A stretch of DNA of 15,557 nucleotides, taken from an uncultured Oscillospiraceae bacterium. GTDB lineage: Bacteria; Bacillota; Clostridia; Oscillospirales; Acutalibacteraceae. Positions 15,365-15,557 of this stretch are shown here, one piece after another (position 1 is the stretch's first letter; each line of letters opens with the position of its first letter). The notes below the pieces were generated by a model. The model was given only the letters and a program-made list of their open reading frames with translations, was not told the DNA's origin and ran no database searches. The position numbers were made by a program, and so were the translations under genes. The stretch is from the NCBI GenBank assembly GCA_900552285.1, contig URYV01000019.1, forward strand, positions 1 through 15,557, written 5' to 3'.

Positions 15365-15557
15365 ATGCAGTATGTATGGTCTTTTGTTATCGGAGGTATT
15401 ATTTGCGTAATAGGACAGCTGCTTATTGATTTTACCAAACTGACTCCTGCGAGAATTCTTGTGGCATATGTTGTGTCGGGCGTTGCTCTCACGGCAGTCG
15501 GCGTTTATGAACCTCTTGTGAAATTTGCGGGTGCCGGAGCGACCACGCCCTTAACCG
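15365..15557 (+). CDS. spoVAE: Stage V sporulation protein AE, 3' end beyond window
   Basis: Membrane component of the SpoVA system that moves dipicolinic acid (with calcium) into the developing spore and out at germination. The 64 visible residues have a first hydrophobic segment followed by GGIICVIGQLLIDFTKLTPARI, a second hydrophobic stretch, and the family ending VYEPLVKFAGAGATTPLTG, highly characteristic of SpoVAE. About half the usual ~116 residues are present; the rest runs off the window. The start ATG follows GGGGGAAG at a spacing of about seven bases. SpoVAC and SpoVAD, which normally precede it, are not upstream: the neighbour is spoIIE on the other strand. Confidence 0.9.
   Translation, partial: MQYVWSFVIGGIICVIGQLLIDFTKLTPARILVAYVVSGVALTAVGVYEPLVKFAGAGATTPLT

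Noticed and set aside
1..15557. CRISPR arrays, insertion sequences, tRNA/rRNA genes, toxin-antitoxin or defence genes
   Set aside because: No repeat-spacer pattern, transposase motifs, terminal inverted repeats or RNA gene signatures found; nearly all sequence is accounted for by conserved housekeeping and sporulation genes.

Overview
The window looks like chromosomal DNA from an anaerobic, endospore-forming Firmicute of the class Clostridia, perhaps the Oscillospiraceae/Ruminococcaceae side. Evidence: strong GGAGG ribosome binding sites, the low-GC Gram-positive gene order tig-clpP-clpX-lon-engB, a DUF1540 protein, and two sporulation genes (spoIIE, spoVAE). Base composition looks balanced rather than AT-rich by eye. 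Genus cannot be assigned from the sequence alone.

Layout. (1) 1-3836, plus strand: a tightly packed run of the 3' part of a type I signal peptidase gene (lepB), rbgA (50S assembly GTPase), rnhB (RNase HII), yraN (nuclease-fold protein) and thrC (threonine synthase). The first four overlap by 1-4 bases, so they are very probably co-transcribed and translationally coupled. (2) 3843-4010, minus strand: a 55-residue, nine-cysteine DUF1540 protein whose stop lies six bases from the thrC stop. (3) 4116-4808, plus: a calcineurin-like metallophosphoesterase. (4) 4934-11498, plus: the proteostasis cluster tig, clpP, clpX, lon, engB. Trigger factor carries an unusual 77-residue Lys/Ala-rich tail. A hairpin terminator after clpX overlaps a candidate promoter for lon. 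(5) 11537-12835, plus: lysA (diaminopimelate decarboxylase), closed by a 13-bp perfect-stem terminator. (6) 12879-15206, minus: spoIIE, membrane phosphatase that activates sigma-F in the forespore, with a promoter-like region containing a Spo0A-box-like -35 and a 21-bp spacer. (7) 15365 to the end, plus: the 5' half of spoVAE, divergent from spoIIE.

How the genes relate: trigger factor, ClpXP and Lon handle nascent-chain folding and protein turnover. RbgA and EngB are both GTPases of large-subunit ribosome assembly. LysA makes lysine and thrC makes threonine, two branches of the aspartate family. SpoIIE and SpoVAE act at early and late stages of sporulation.

This is mainly a conserved housekeeping region. 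I found no defence system, mobile element, CRISPR array, rRNA or tRNA, and nothing that amounts to a new multi-gene system. The points most worth a second look are the histone-like tail on trigger factor, the small DUF1540 gene convergent with thrC, the spoIIE control region, the isolated position of spoVAE, and the abnormal first ~50 bases where the signal peptidase active site should be. There is no gene-free stretch over 300 bases; the longest gap is the 158-base spoIIE-spoVAE intergenic region.
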